A DNA stretch of 34,890 nucleotides from Armatimonadota bacterium (GCA_026419655.1 JANZZA010000274.1:1-34890), one strand, 5' to 3'. Shown: positions 17,102 through 25,700, numbered from the stretch's first letter. The notes: generated by a model from the letters alone, not told the origin. A program made the numbers and translations.

Positions 17102-18223
17102 TTATCCCTTCATCCCGCTGAGCACGACGCCCTGGACGAAATAGCGTTGGCCGATGAGGAACACAAGTATGACCGGCCCCATCACCATAACTGAAGCCGC
17201 CATGAGGTAATGCCATTCCGCCGAGTACTGACCCATGAACGAATACAGGCCCAGCATGAGCGGCATCTTCTCGGTTGAGTTCATTACAATGAGCGGCCAC
17301 ATGAACTGGTTCCAGGTTCCCAGGAAAACAAAGGTGCCCAGAGCCGCCAGCGCCGGGCGCGACAAAGGCAAGATCACTCGCCGGTAAACGTCCCACGGAC
17401 CGCAGCCGTCCAGCCGCGCTGCATCTTCCAGGTCCTGCGGGACGCTGAGGAAAAATTGCCGTAGCAGGAAAGTCCCGTAAGCCGAAAACATGAGCGGCAA
17501 AATCATTGCCCAGTACGTGTCAATCATCCGCAGCCAGCGCAAAAGAACGAACACCGGAATCATGGTCACCACGTGCGGGACCATGATGGTGGCCAGATAT
17601 CCCAGGAAAATGCCGTCGCGGCCCGGAAACCGCAGCCTTGCAAAGGCAAAGGCCGCCAGGGAGGACGTGAATAGCTGCCCCAGCGTGACGATGACCGTGA
17701 CAATTAGCGAGTTGAGGTAGAAAGCCAGAAAGCCATCTCGTATGTGTATTCCGGGACATTCCCAGCGGCCAATGCGGAAGGCCATCCATGGCCGTTCGAG
17801 CTGTATGGCGTGCCACGCTTCAGGGTAGTTTGCCCAGCGGAAATAAAGTCGTTTGGCCGGCCGCAGGGTCTCGACAGCGCCGTGTGGTCCCTCTCGCGTG
17901 AGCGGCACGGTAAGTGTCCGTCTTGCGAGGTCTGGTGGTTCCAGGACGCGCACGACTGCCGCTCCCTTGAAGATGCGCAGTCTAGCCACCTTGGCCCGGC
18001 GGCCATCTACGTCGCACCAGAACAAAGGCAGTAGCTCGCCATTGGTTGGATTGCGCCATGTCTCGTGGATGCGGGGCAGAAACTCTGGGGGGAAGCTCAT
18101 CGCTGCACTGGGGTCCTTCAGCGACGTGGCCACCATCCACACCAGCGGTACCAGCATCGTGGCACCGCCGATGCCCAAAACCGTGTATGCGGCTACGTTG
18201 CCGAAAATCAACGCACGTTTCAC
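17102..18223 (-). CDS. Sugar ABC transporter permease, MalG-like, with loop insert
   Basis: This is an inner-membrane permease of the carbohydrate uptake (CUT1) type. The EAA motif that docks the ATPase is at about 266-292 (EDAARLDGCGPWDVYRRV). Hydrophobic helices are seen at about 8-33 and 165-365. The length of 373 exceeds the usual 270-300. The extra lies in the extracytoplasmic loop between helix 1 and helix 2 (about 50-130), where NPTNGELLPLFWCDVDG begins a beta-rich stretch ending near RWANYPEAW. The start codon is GTG at 18223. It lies 128 bases below the MalF-like gene. No substrate-binding protein or ATPase is nearby, so the sugar is unknown and the ATPase must come from elsewhere. 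Confidence 0.87.
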   Translation of the reverse strand: MKRALIFGNVAAYTVLGIGGATMLVPLVWMVATSLKDPSAAMSFPPEFLPRIHETWRNPTNGELLPLFWCDVDGRRAKVARLRIFKGAAVVRVLEPPDLARRTLTVPLTREGPHGAVETLRPAKRLYFRWANYPEAWHAIQLERPWMAFRIGRWECPGIHIRDGFLAFYLNSLIVTVIVTLGQLFTSSLAAFAFARLRFPGRDGIFLGYLATIMVPHVVTMIPVFVLLRWLRMIDTYWAMILPLMFSAYGTFLLRQFFLSVPQDLEDAARLDGCGPWDVYRRVILPLSRPALAALGTFVFLGTWNQFMWPLIVMNSTEKMPLMLGLYSFMGQYSAEWHYLMAASVMVMGPVILVFLIGQRYFVQGVVLSGMKG

Positions 18224-18351
18224 TCTCGCGGCCCTCGCTTACCCAAGGCCCGCAGCGAGATACAGGAAATGCTCAGACCAACAGATACATGTCGATGGGC
18301 CGCTTCGCCGCGGACCTATCGCTAAGAGCCGACGCATGTCCATCAGTTTGC

Positions 18352-19350
18352 TCAAAACATGACCTGTGCTGCCTCACGACCGTACCGCCAGTTGAGCAGC
18401 GTCAGTACCAGAACAATAGCGAACAGTATCATGGCCAGCGCAGAGGCCCGTCCCATCTCGTGGTAGACGAAGGCTGTCTGATAGATGTGGTACAGGAGCG
18501 TAGTTGTGCTTCCTGCTGGGCCCCCGGCAGTCATGATGTGGATGCTGACGAAGAAACCCTGGAAGCCCGAGATGATTGACGTGACGAGAATGAAAAAGGT
18601 GGTGGGCGCCAGCAGGGGCCAGGTGACGTGTCGCAGCCGTGCCCACCATCCCGCTCCGTCCAGCCGGGCGGCTTCATACATTTCCTCTGGTATATTCTGC
18701 AGCCCGGCCAGGTACAGGACACAGTTATAGCCGCCGACGCCCACCCAGAGGCCCATGAGGATGAGCGCTGGCTTTGCCCAGGCCGGGTCGCCCAGCCAAT
18801 TGGGTGTGTTCTCAATGCCCGCCAGGCGCAGGGCTTCGTTCAGCAGGCCGTAGTCGGGCTGGTAAATCCATCGCCAAAGTACGGCAACGGCTACCGCAGA
18901 GCACACCGTCGGGATGAAGAACACGGTACGGAAAAGAACAACGCCGCGCATTGGCCGGTTAAGCAGAAGAGCTGTAACCAGGGAAAGGGCCATGCCGATG
19001 GGTATGCCGAGCATGAGATAGACGGTGTTGTAGAGGTAATACCAGAAGCGGTCGTCGTTGGGCAGAAGGGCGCCTGTTGTTGGGTCTCGGTGGAAGCCCA
19101 GTATCTCCACGTAGTTGCTGAGTCCCACCCACTGGGCTTGTCGCCAGGGGCTAATGGCGTCCCAGCGCACGAAAGACAGCAGCATTGCGGCGATGACGGG
19201 CACCAGGGTAAATACCAGGAAGCCTACCAGGTTGGGCAAGAGAAAGCCGTAAGCTGCTGCCCACTGGCGCAGGGCTTTCGAGCGAGGCCTGGTCCCGCCA
19301 GCCATAGAAGGAATTGTAGGTTGTTCTTTTCGCACCTGGTCGTCGTGCAT
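18352..19350 (-). CDS. Sugar ABC transporter permease, MalF/UgpA-like
   Basis: This is the partner permease of the CUT1 type, 332 residues long. A cytosolic N-terminus of about 30 residues precedes helix 1 (FLLPNLVGFLVFTLVPVIAA). The ATPase-docking EAA loop is at about 222-247 (EEMYEAARLDGAGWWARLRH). The loop around 85-105 (GFHRDPTTGALLPNDD) is slightly longer than usual and, like the insert in the MalG partner, contains a PTTG/PTNG-like start. GAGGCAGAGAA precedes the ATG. The gene starts only 53 bases after the DtxR stop on the same strand, so it may be transcribed with the iron genes or from a promoter inside the DtxR gene. Confidence 0.9.
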   Translation of the reverse strand: MHDDQVRKEQPTIPSMAGGTRPRSKALRQWAAAYGFLLPNLVGFLVFTLVPVIAAMLLSFVRWDAISPWRQAQWVGLSNYVEILGFHRDPTTGALLPNDDRFWYYLYNTVYLMLGIPIGMALSLVTALLLNRPMRGVVLFRTVFFIPTVCSAVAVAVLWRWIYQPDYGLLNEALRLAGIENTPNWLGDPAWAKPALILMGLWVGVGGYNCVLYLAGLQNIPEEMYEAARLDGAGWWARLRHVTWPLLAPTTFFILVTSIISGFQGFFVSIHIMTAGGPAGSTTTLLYHIYQTAFVYHEMGRASALAMILFAIVLVLTLLNWRYGREAAQVMF

Positions 19351-19403
19351 TTCTCTGCCTCAGCCACGCGGGGCGAGGCTTTATCAGCCAGCGCAGGGCC
19401 AGT

Positions 19404-20174
19404 TCAGGTTACATCTGCGGCCGCCGATGTTTCGCTGCGCCGGACGCGAATGCAAGCAGCCAGTTCGTCGTCGAGGGCCAGAGTAGTGCCGCCGATGCGC
19501 ACAACGTAAGTGGGCGCCGTCTGCAGCACCGCGATGGGCTGGCCTGGAAAAAGTCCCACTGAAGCCATTTGGCCGATCCTCCGCCCGCCCCGACGGCGCA
19601 TTTCGGCATCGTCTTTTGCAGCCGCTTGGGGTGGAGGTCCGCCCCAGCCGCGCGGTCCCCCCCGGATAGGTCCTGGCACGCACGTGATGTATGCAACCGT
19701 GCCGGCCTGGCCAGCTTTCATTTCTGTTAGTGGGACCACCGCTGGCCGGACGGCCATAGCTCCCGCCTGGCAGCACGGCCCTGGAGGGATGCGGTGACGG
19801 TGCGGGCACTCGGTTGGGTGGCCCAAAAGCGTGCAGATGCTGTCGGCCAGCTCCGGGCTTACGATGTGCTCCATCTCGCCGGCTATATAGTCGCCGCTAT
19901 CTGGCTCCATTCCCAGCACGTCCGCCATCAGTCTTTCCGCGAGACGGTGGCGCCGTACTACGTCGCGTGCACGTTCGACGCCGGCCTCGGTTAGCGACAG
20001 CTTGCCCTCGTGCTCTGTAACCGAGCCGTCTTCCGCGAGGCTCTCTACAGCTTCGCCGTTGTGGCGCATTATCTCCGGGTGAGACCGGTCTACCGGTCCT
20101 TCATTCTGCTCAATCTCCAGGTAGTATAGTGCATGCAGCAGGTGGTCTTTTCTTTGCGAAAGCGGTTCGCTCAT
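19404..20174 (-). CDS. DtxR/MntR-type metal-dependent regulator with FeoA-like domain
   Basis: This DNA-binding metal sensor has 256 residues. It has an N-terminal winged helix (about 5-70, ending GKLSLTEAGVERAR), a dimerisation and metal domain (RRHRLAERL with H76 and E80, GEMEHIVS with E102 and H103, LGHPTECPHRHRIP), and a FeoA/SH3-like domain (about 145-250). A Pro/Gly-rich linker at about 165-195 splits the FeoA part. The DtxR Cys102 position is Gly99 here, so the primary metal site would differ from DtxR and from MntR, which has Glu there. GGGGGAGGG precedes the ATG. It begins 12 bases after feoB, so it most likely senses Fe2+ or Mn2+ and represses this unit. The FeoA domain could instead support FeoB directly, since no separate feoA is seen. 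Confidence 0.88.
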   Translation of the reverse strand: MSEPLSQRKDHLLHALYYLEIEQNEGPVDRSHPEIMRHNGEAVESLAEDGSVTEHEGKLSLTEAGVERARDVVRRHRLAERLMADVLGMEPDSGDYIAGEMEHIVSPELADSICTLLGHPTECPHRHRIPPGPCCQAGAMAVRPAVVPLTEMKAGQAGTVAYITCVPGPIRGGPRGWGGPPPQAAAKDDAEMRRRGGRRIGQMASVGLFPGQPIAVLQTAPTYVVRIGGTTLALDDELAACIRVRRSETSAAADVT

Positions 20175-20186
20175 GGCCCTCCCCCG

Positions 20187-22601
20187 TCAAAAGCTTATGC
20201 CCAAAGCTCGAAAGGCGAAGTTGGCGACAGAACCCGTCAACACAGCAAGCCCCATAATTATGACAGCAAGGGATGCTGTCCGCCGAAGCCCTTGTTCCTT
20301 GACAATGACTAATAAATTCGCCAGGCACGGGACGAAAAGTGTGATGACTATCAGAGCTACGACTACCTGAAGATTGTCCAGTTTTCCCTGTTGCTGCAAG
20401 TCATAGAGGCCAGCGGCTGCGTAGTCCCGGCGCAAAAAGCCGACAATGAATGCGAAGGTTGCCTCATGTGGTAAGGATAGCAGCCTGACAACTACCGGGG
20501 CTGCTGCCCGCTCCATTGCCTTCAGGCCGCCAAACCAGGCCAATACCGCCAGGGCCGCTGTGCCTATCAGGAAGTAAGGGACGGCCTCGCGCAAGAACCA
20601 CTCGGCCCGCTGCCAGGTCTTGCGCAGGACGTTGCGGGCCAGCGGTAGGCGCAAGGGTGGTATTTCGCAAAGAAAATCCGTGCTTTCACCCGGCAACAGT
20701 CGGTTTGCCAGCCAGCCGGCCAGAAAAAGCTGAGCCAGGACGACGCCAAACACAGCTAGAACTACCCTCGGGCCGACAGCGCCACCCAGGGCGAGAATGA
20801 TGCCCAACTGGGCCGAACACGGAGTTGCAAAGGCAAGAAGAAACGTCGCGATGATGCGCGCCTTGGGGCTTTCAAGGACACGGGCCGCCAGGGTGGCCAT
20901 GGTCACACATCCCAGCCCCAGCACGAAAGGTACCACTGCCCGCCCGCTAAGCCCTATCTTGGTAAAGAAGCGATTCGCCAGCACCGATAGCCGCGCGATG
21001 TATCCCGAGTCTTCCAGCAGGCCCAACAGCAGGAAAAAGAAAACGATGATGGGCAGGACAATGCCGAAAGCGTAACGCAGGCCCATGGAGAAAACTCCGT
21101 ACTGGCCCACAAGGCAGTATCGGAGAAACTCCGAGTCTATTCCACCCGTCACAAGAGCGTAAATCCGCGGCACGACAAGCCCTTGCCCGCGGCGTACTAA
21201 AGCTGCCTCTGCTACGCTGGCACCCTGTCCCGGGGCGAGCTGGAGCACGATAGCGTATTCCACTGCATCTTGCGATGGGGTGAAGACTGCTCGGTAAAAC
21301 GAAGCACCGGCGCCTGCCACCGAGGGAGCCATAGTAAACTGTTCCCTCTGGCCGTCGCGCAGTCGCAGGGCCACCCTAGCCTTTGGGGCGGGGCCACCCG
21401 ACGGCCTAGCGGCCAGCCTGGCCTCAAAGGTCGCGCCGGCAGGCAGCCTGGTTGGGCAGCCTGGGCCCGGCAGGAGTCTAATCCTCAGCGCGACGTCAGG
21501 CCTTTGGGGTCTGATGACCGCTTCTGTGCCCGTCACTTGCAAGGCGGCCGCTGGTTCAGTTTCCACGTGCGCTGGAAGCTCGCGCTCGCCTAAGACCATC
21601 ACCGGCTCCGGAGGTGTCCCGATCACGCTGTTTGCCATCCAATCTGCCACCGTGCCCGCTCCAAGCCTGCCAACCACCACGTACAGGATGATCAGCACCA
21701 ATGCAAGAATTATCGGCCCCAGGATTGGGTTCATTGTGGCAGCGGAAGCCACTGCGCCCAACCGGCTTACCGAAACTCTTCGCTGCGTTGTCACCTGCCG
21801 GGCCAGCTCGTCAGCCATCCGCCACCGTGCCTGTCCAACAACCCAGCCTGGACCGTCCGCGTACTTTGCCAGAAGCCTTCGGCGCACTGCCTCGGCTGCC
21901 TGAACGACCTCGGGCCCCCCGTGTTCTGTTAGCCATTTCTCCAGCTCGGCATCATCGCTGGCCAGCAGAGTCAATGCCACGCCGCGCTTATCTAGCGGCA
22001 GGTCAGGGAGCAAGGCTGCCACCTGCTCGGCAGCCTTCTCAATCTCCGGCGGATAGGGCACGGCAAGCTTGGGTGGTCTTGCTCGGCGCAGCGCATGGAA
22101 AAGCTCCGTAATGCCCCGACGCTCGACGGCTACTGTGGGCACTACCTCTACCCCAAGAGCGTGGGCGAGCTTGTCATGGTTTATGCTAATGCCGTCTATG
22201 GCGGCCTCATCCACCATGTTGAGGGCCACAACGACGGGCACGCCCAGCTCGGCCAGCTCTGCGGTGATACGCAGGCCGCGGTTGAGGTTCCGCGCATCTA
22301 TCACCTGAAGGACTACATCAGCGCCGCCAAGTACCAGCTCGCGCGTCACCAGCTCGTCCACGCTCACCGGCACCAGGCTGTTTATGCCCGGCGTGTCAAT
22401 GACTTCTGGCTGGTGGCCGCGGCCGCGCAGGCGTCCACGGGCCATTTCTACTGTCGTGCCCGGATAGTTTGAAACTGTTGCGTAACGTCCCGTCAGGAGA
22501 TTGAAAAGCACGCTCTTGCCGACGTTGGGATTCCCAACCAGGAGAATCCGCTCTGGGGCGTGCGTTTGAGACTTCTGACAGGGTTCTGGTGTGTCGGTCA
22601 T
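20187..22601 (-). CDS. feoB: Ferrous iron transporter FeoB with large extracytoplasmic insert
   Basis: FeoB moves Fe2+ into the cell through the inner membrane, gated by a G domain. GTPase motifs are clear: G1 GNPNVGKS (23-30), G2 YPGTT (46-50), G3 DTPG (69-72) and G4 NMVD (128-131). The first helix is at about 292-312. Core transport motifs follow: GLLEDSGYIARLSVL, LGLGCVTMATLAARVLES with C565, FATPCSAQLG with C595, and FVPCLANLLV. At 804 residues it is longer than the usual 650-770. The extra is an insert at about 330-478, between the first and second helices, so it should lie outside the membrane. It reads as beta-sandwich-like and Pro-rich. The ATG has no clear ribosome site. It begins 12 bases after the phosphoesterase stop. 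Confidence 0.93.
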   Translation of the reverse strand: MTDTPEPCQKSQTHAPERILLVGNPNVGKSVLFNLLTGRYATVSNYPGTTVEMARGRLRGRGHQPEVIDTPGINSLVPVSVDELVTRELVLGGADVVLQVIDARNLNRGLRITAELAELGVPVVVALNMVDEAAIDGISINHDKLAHALGVEVVPTVAVERRGITELFHALRRARPPKLAVPYPPEIEKAAEQVAALLPDLPLDKRGVALTLLASDDAELEKWLTEHGGPEVVQAAEAVRRRLLAKYADGPGWVVGQARWRMADELARQVTTQRRVSVSRLGAVASAATMNPILGPIILALVLIILYVVVGRLGAGTVADWMANSVIGTPPEPVMVLGERELPAHVETEPAAALQVTGTEAVIRPQRPDVALRIRLLPGPGCPTRLPAGATFEARLAARPSGGPAPKARVALRLRDGQREQFTMAPSVAGAGASFYRAVFTPSQDAVEYAIVLQLAPGQGASVAEAALVRRGQGLVVPRIYALVTGGIDSEFLRYCLVGQYGVFSMGLRYAFGIVLPIIVFFFLLLGLLEDSGYIARLSVLANRFFTKIGLSGRAVVPFVLGLGCVTMATLAARVLESPKARIIATFLLAFATPCSAQLGIILALGGAVGPRVVLAVFGVVLAQLFLAGWLANRLLPGESTDFLCEIPPLRLPLARNVLRKTWQRAEWFLREAVPYFLIGTAALAVLAWFGGLKAMERAAAPVVVRLLSLPHEATFAFIVGFLRRDYAAAGLYDLQQQGKLDNLQVVVALIVITLFVPCLANLLVIVKEQGLRRTASLAVIIMGLAVLTGSVANFAFRALGISF

Positions 22602-22613
22602 GGTGTTGTCTTA

Positions 22614-23840
22614 TCAGTGCCCGACCTGCATCTTCCGGACTGGGCGGCGCACGGTGAAACTTTTGGCCCCTTCGCCCCACAGCACCGTTACAAGGCATGT
22701 CAGGTTCGCCAGAGCCTTTTCAGGGTCACCGGCCGCAAGCGAAAACACCAGTTCCTTCGCCTCTCCGGGCGGCACCGACACGGAAACATCTAGTGGGTCG
22801 AGTTTGTCGCAGTAAGCCAGGCCTTCCCACCGCAGCCAGGCGCGGATTGTACTGTCCGTCTCGTTTGTTATAGGTAGGGTGAGCGTCACGACATCCCGTT
22901 GCCGAGGGTGCACAGCTTGCAGCGAGCCTATCCCGGCGGCCATACGGCGCACCACTTCCGCCTGCTCCTGGGTGACCGCATCTTCGGCTTCGACGGCCCC
23001 GGTCTTGATGACGGCCCAGTGTACTGCATCCCCCTTCACGCTCACCAGCAGATAGTGATGAAAATCCCCAGCTTCAGGCAGCGGGCCTGTCTCTGAGCCG
23101 CCGCCCCCGCAAATTACGTATCGCACGCCATCGCGTTCCGGTAGCAGATTGTAGACGTGATGGTGTCCAGCAAAGCAGACTTTGGTCAGCGCCGGGTGCC
23201 TTCTCAGCAGCTCGTGGATGGCGTCCCAGCGCGTCTGCGGCCCACCGATAAACAGAGGTTGGTGTACGAAGACGAACAGTTGGCGTGCGTCCTGGTGCGC
23301 CTCAAGCTGAGCCGCTACCCACTGCTCCTGTTCGGCGCCGATCATACCGGGGTTTGCGGCCTCATCTGACGCCAGGCACAGGAAAAGCGCACTGCCATAC
23401 CTGAAGGCATAGTACATCGGCCCGACCAGCTCTCTCCACAGTTCTTCGTGCATTGGCTTGGATACGTCGTGGTTGCCTACTACCGGAAATAAGGGAACCC
23501 GACAGCGCTCCACTACTTCGAAGTACGCGTCCCACATTCGCTTGAGCTGCGCGCGGTCGTCGGAATAGCCAAAGATTAGGTCGCCGATGATGACTGCAAA
23601 GTCTGGCCGGAGGACATTGATCTCGGCCACGGCCCGCTCGAATACCGGCGATGGGACGATGGGCATGAAGTGGCGCACGTCGGCCATGACGACGAAGGCC
23701 CAGCGGGGGCCTGGATCGCGCTGGAGGGATAGGGCATTGAGGGCGTCCGCTATAGTATGGCCGGCCAGAGCCACCGACGAAAAAACACTCGCGAACGAAA
23801 GAATGGCCGTCAGCAAGAATATCAGGGCCACGCGCTTCAT
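22614..23840 (-). CDS. Exported calcineurin-like metallophosphoesterase
   Basis: The 408-residue protein has a Sec signal peptide (MKRVALIFLLTAILSFASVF, likely cut after ALA at 24-26). Metal-site motifs are VVMADVRHF (D54, H57), IIGDLIFG (D87), VVGNHD (122-125), FVHQPL and FAGHHHVYN (225-228). Motif I is D-x-x-H rather than the usual D-x-H. A beta-rich C-terminal domain from about 285 resembles an Ig-like fold (RAWLRWEGLAYCD, VSVPPGEAKELVFSL). The likely role is hydrolysis of a phosphoester outside the cytoplasm, or cell-surface phosphate turnover. It ends 12 bases ahead of feoB, so the two are co-transcribed. Phosphate release or metal-phosphate handling next to iron uptake is an inference from position only. 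Confidence 0.85.
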   Translation of the reverse strand: MKRVALIFLLTAILSFASVFSSVALAGHTIADALNALSLQRDPGPRWAFVVMADVRHFMPIVPSPVFERAVAEINVLRPDFAVIIGDLIFGYSDDRAQLKRMWDAYFEVVERCRVPLFPVVGNHDVSKPMHEELWRELVGPMYYAFRYGSALFLCLASDEAANPGMIGAEQEQWVAAQLEAHQDARQLFVFVHQPLFIGGPQTRWDAIHELLRRHPALTKVCFAGHHHVYNLLPERDGVRYVICGGGGSETGPLPEAGDFHHYLLVSVKGDAVHWAVIKTGAVEAEDAVTQEQAEVVRRMAAGIGSLQAVHPRQRDVVTLTLPITNETDSTIRAWLRWEGLAYCDKLDPLDVSVSVPPGEAKELVFSLAAGDPEKALANLTCLVTVLWGEGAKSFTVRRPVRKMQVGH

Positions 23841-23893
23841 CGGTATATAGTTTTCCCCCTCATAGGCTTAGTGCTGAATGAACTTGCCTCATT

Positions 23894-24892
23894 TTACCTT
23901 CCTGTGGGTGGCACCCACGGCCGGCAGTAGAAGCTCACGTCGCACCACCGTCCGCCGTAGCTAAACTGATTGCGCAACGTGGCCTCGCGCCAGAAGCCGG
24001 CCCGTGCCAGGGCCTCATGCCGTCCGGCCGCATCGTTGTCCATCGCCGCCTGCACTTTTCGGTCGTCTGGCCAGGCCAGCGCAGCCAACAGAACTTCGGC
24101 CTGCTCGAGGAACGCTGGATGCACGAAAAAATCAACCATCAGCGGGTGCTCCCTATAGGCTTTTTGGATCCAAAGCATCGCGTGGCCTACTATTGCACCG
24201 TCTTTGGTGCACAAGACCTTATTATCGGCGACGGTCCCTTGCTCCTGGGCTGCCATGAGGCTGAGGAACGGACCTTCCCAGAAACTTGGTCCATAGTGGC
24301 CGAAAAATAAATTGCGCAGCACCCAGCCGTCGGTCGCTGAATAAAGCGCTGTCAGCAGCGGCCAGTCGGCCCAGCAAACGGGCCGTACTTCACACGGCTG
24401 CGGTCGGAAGTAGTCTTGTTCAAAGCCCTCGTCTAGGGGCCAGAGCATTGCGCCATCATGGCCCAGCGCGTGGAAGCCGAAACGCTCGTAGAGCGTCGCA
24501 GCTACGGGATTGCCCGTGGCAAGATACAGAGCACGGCCATCGCGCGCCCGGAAGTCTTCACACGCCGCTGCCATGAGCACTACTGCAATACCTTTTTGTC
24601 GGTGCTCCGGCCTCGTGAAGACGTGCTGAAGGATCCCGATGGGCCGCTGCAAGGTATCTACTACTGTTATGTTGCCGCATAGCTCGTTCCGCACCACGCA
24701 CTCGAAAAAGCTCATGTTCAGCTCACCCAGGCCGCTATGCAAAGCCCGGCGCATCGCGCCCAGCCATGGTTCTCCCTTATGCGCCAGCAGCGGAAGTATG
24801 CGCTCTGCCCAGTCAGGGGCCGGTGCTCGCACGAGCCAGATTTCTGCATCCTCTCCGCTTTTAAGCTTGACTGTGTCAAGTAGCTTTTCCAT
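23894..24892 (-). CDS. Tandem GNAT-fold acetyltransferase
   Basis: The 332-residue product appears to hold two GNAT-like halves. The first has the acetyl-CoA loop FTRPEHRQKGIAVVLMAAA followed by ALYLATGNPVAATLYERFGF, the classical motif A and B order. The second half (about 165-330) has a less clear CoA loop around MVDFFVHPAFLEQAEVLLAAL and may be a degenerate partner. It transfers an acyl group to an amine of unknown identity and is cytosolic. The start at 24892 fits the GGGGAGA site better than 24898. It lies between the methyltransferase (21 bases upstream) and the phosphoesterase (53 bases downstream) on the same strand. Confidence 0.78.
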   Translation of the reverse strand: MEKLLDTVKLKSGEDAEIWLVRAPAPDWAERILPLLAHKGEPWLGAMRRALHSGLGELNMSFFECVVRNELCGNITVVDTLQRPIGILQHVFTRPEHRQKGIAVVLMAAACEDFRARDGRALYLATGNPVAATLYERFGFHALGHDGAMLWPLDEGFEQDYFRPQPCEVRPVCWADWPLLTALYSATDGWVLRNLFFGHYGPSFWEGPFLSLMAAQEQGTVADNKVLCTKDGAIVGHAMLWIQKAYREHPLMVDFFVHPAFLEQAEVLLAALAWPDDRKVQAAMDNDAAGRHEALARAGFWREATLRNQFSYGGRWCDVSFYCRPWVPPTGR

Positions 24893-24913
24893 TTGCATTC
24901 TCCCCGCGCTGCT

Positions 24914-25639
24914 TTAAGGCGCCGTGGCTACATGGATTGCGACGATTCCACCAACGCAGAATTTCACGGTGTTCACCTTCAGCCCTGCTGTCTCCATAAT
25001 ATCAGCCAGCTCCTCGGCTGACATAACCCGCGTCACCGATTCTGCCAGGAAACTATACGCCGCCCGGTCTACCAGCCCGCCAACGGTCGGCACCACTCGC
25101 CGCAAGTACGGCCTGAGCAGCCAAGACACGGTGCGGGGTGGCTGGGTAAACTCGATACATCCGACGTTGCCGCCGGACTTAACTACGCGGCCCATTTCCG
25201 CGAAGAGCTGCTGGGGAGAAGCTACGTCCCGCACTGCAAAGCCGACCATGGCGGCGTCGAAGACGCTGTCAGCAAAGGGCAGCGCCATAGCGTCGGCGAC
25301 GACAGCCCAGCCGGCTGCTGAGGCGTCTTCAGTCACATCCGGCCTCCGGGTGAGCATGGACTTTCTGTGCCGCAACATTACCTCGCTGGCATCCAGTTCG
25401 ACCACGACGGCTCCCCGTGCTCTTGCACGACGACTTAGCGCGCCCGTGCCGGAGCACACATCGAGCACAAGTTGTCCTGGCCTCAGTTTGATCTCCTTCA
25501 TGAAAAACCGTCGGGCGATCCGGTGCAGCCCGAAGCTGAGAATATCGTTGAGAAAGTCGTACCGGGCCGCGATCCGGTCGAACATAGCGGTGACAGCGCG
25601 GCGATGGGCGTTGGTTGTGTCGTCGCTACGGGCGGCCAT
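24914..25639 (-). CDS. ubiE: UbiE/MenG-type methyltransferase
   Basis: This is a class I SAM-dependent methyltransferase of 241 residues. The family-specific start FDRIAARYDFLNDILSFGLHR is close to the UbiE/MenG form. Motif I is VLDVCSGTGALS, motif II follows DASEVMLRHRK, and ALPFADSVFDAAMVGFAVRDV then ECIEFTQP-like stretches continue the match. Known members methylate demethylmenaquinone or 2-octaprenyl-methoxy-benzoquinol. A menaquinone role fits a lineage with respiratory glycolate oxidation, but no other quinone gene is present. The frame opens at TTG 25657. I prefer the ATG at 25639, although neither has a good ribosome site. It is the first gene of the long minus-strand run ending at 15838. 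Confidence 0.82.
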   Translation of the reverse strand: MAARSDDTTNAHRRAVTAMFDRIAARYDFLNDILSFGLHRIARRFFMKEIKLRPGQLVLDVCSGTGALSRRARARGAVVVELDASEVMLRHRKSMLTRRPDVTEDASAAGWAVVADAMALPFADSVFDAAMVGFAVRDVASPQQLFAEMGRVVKSGGNVGCIEFTQPPRTVSWLLRPYLRRVVPTVGGLVDRAAYSFLAESVTRVMSAEELADIMETAGLKVNTVKFCVGGIVAIHVATAP

Positions 25640-25689
25640 GGTAATAGCTGCGGACAACGCGAGGTAAGGCTATCATGCATAAAGGTTAT

Positions 25690-25700
25690 GTACAATGTAC
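25690..25700. promoter_or_regulatory. Perfect odd palindrome, possible operator
   Basis: GTACAATGTAC reads the same on both strands around its central base. It lies 50 to 60 bases ahead of the methyltransferase ATG in the divergent region. Its position suits an operator, but no regulator can be named. Confidence 0.3.
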
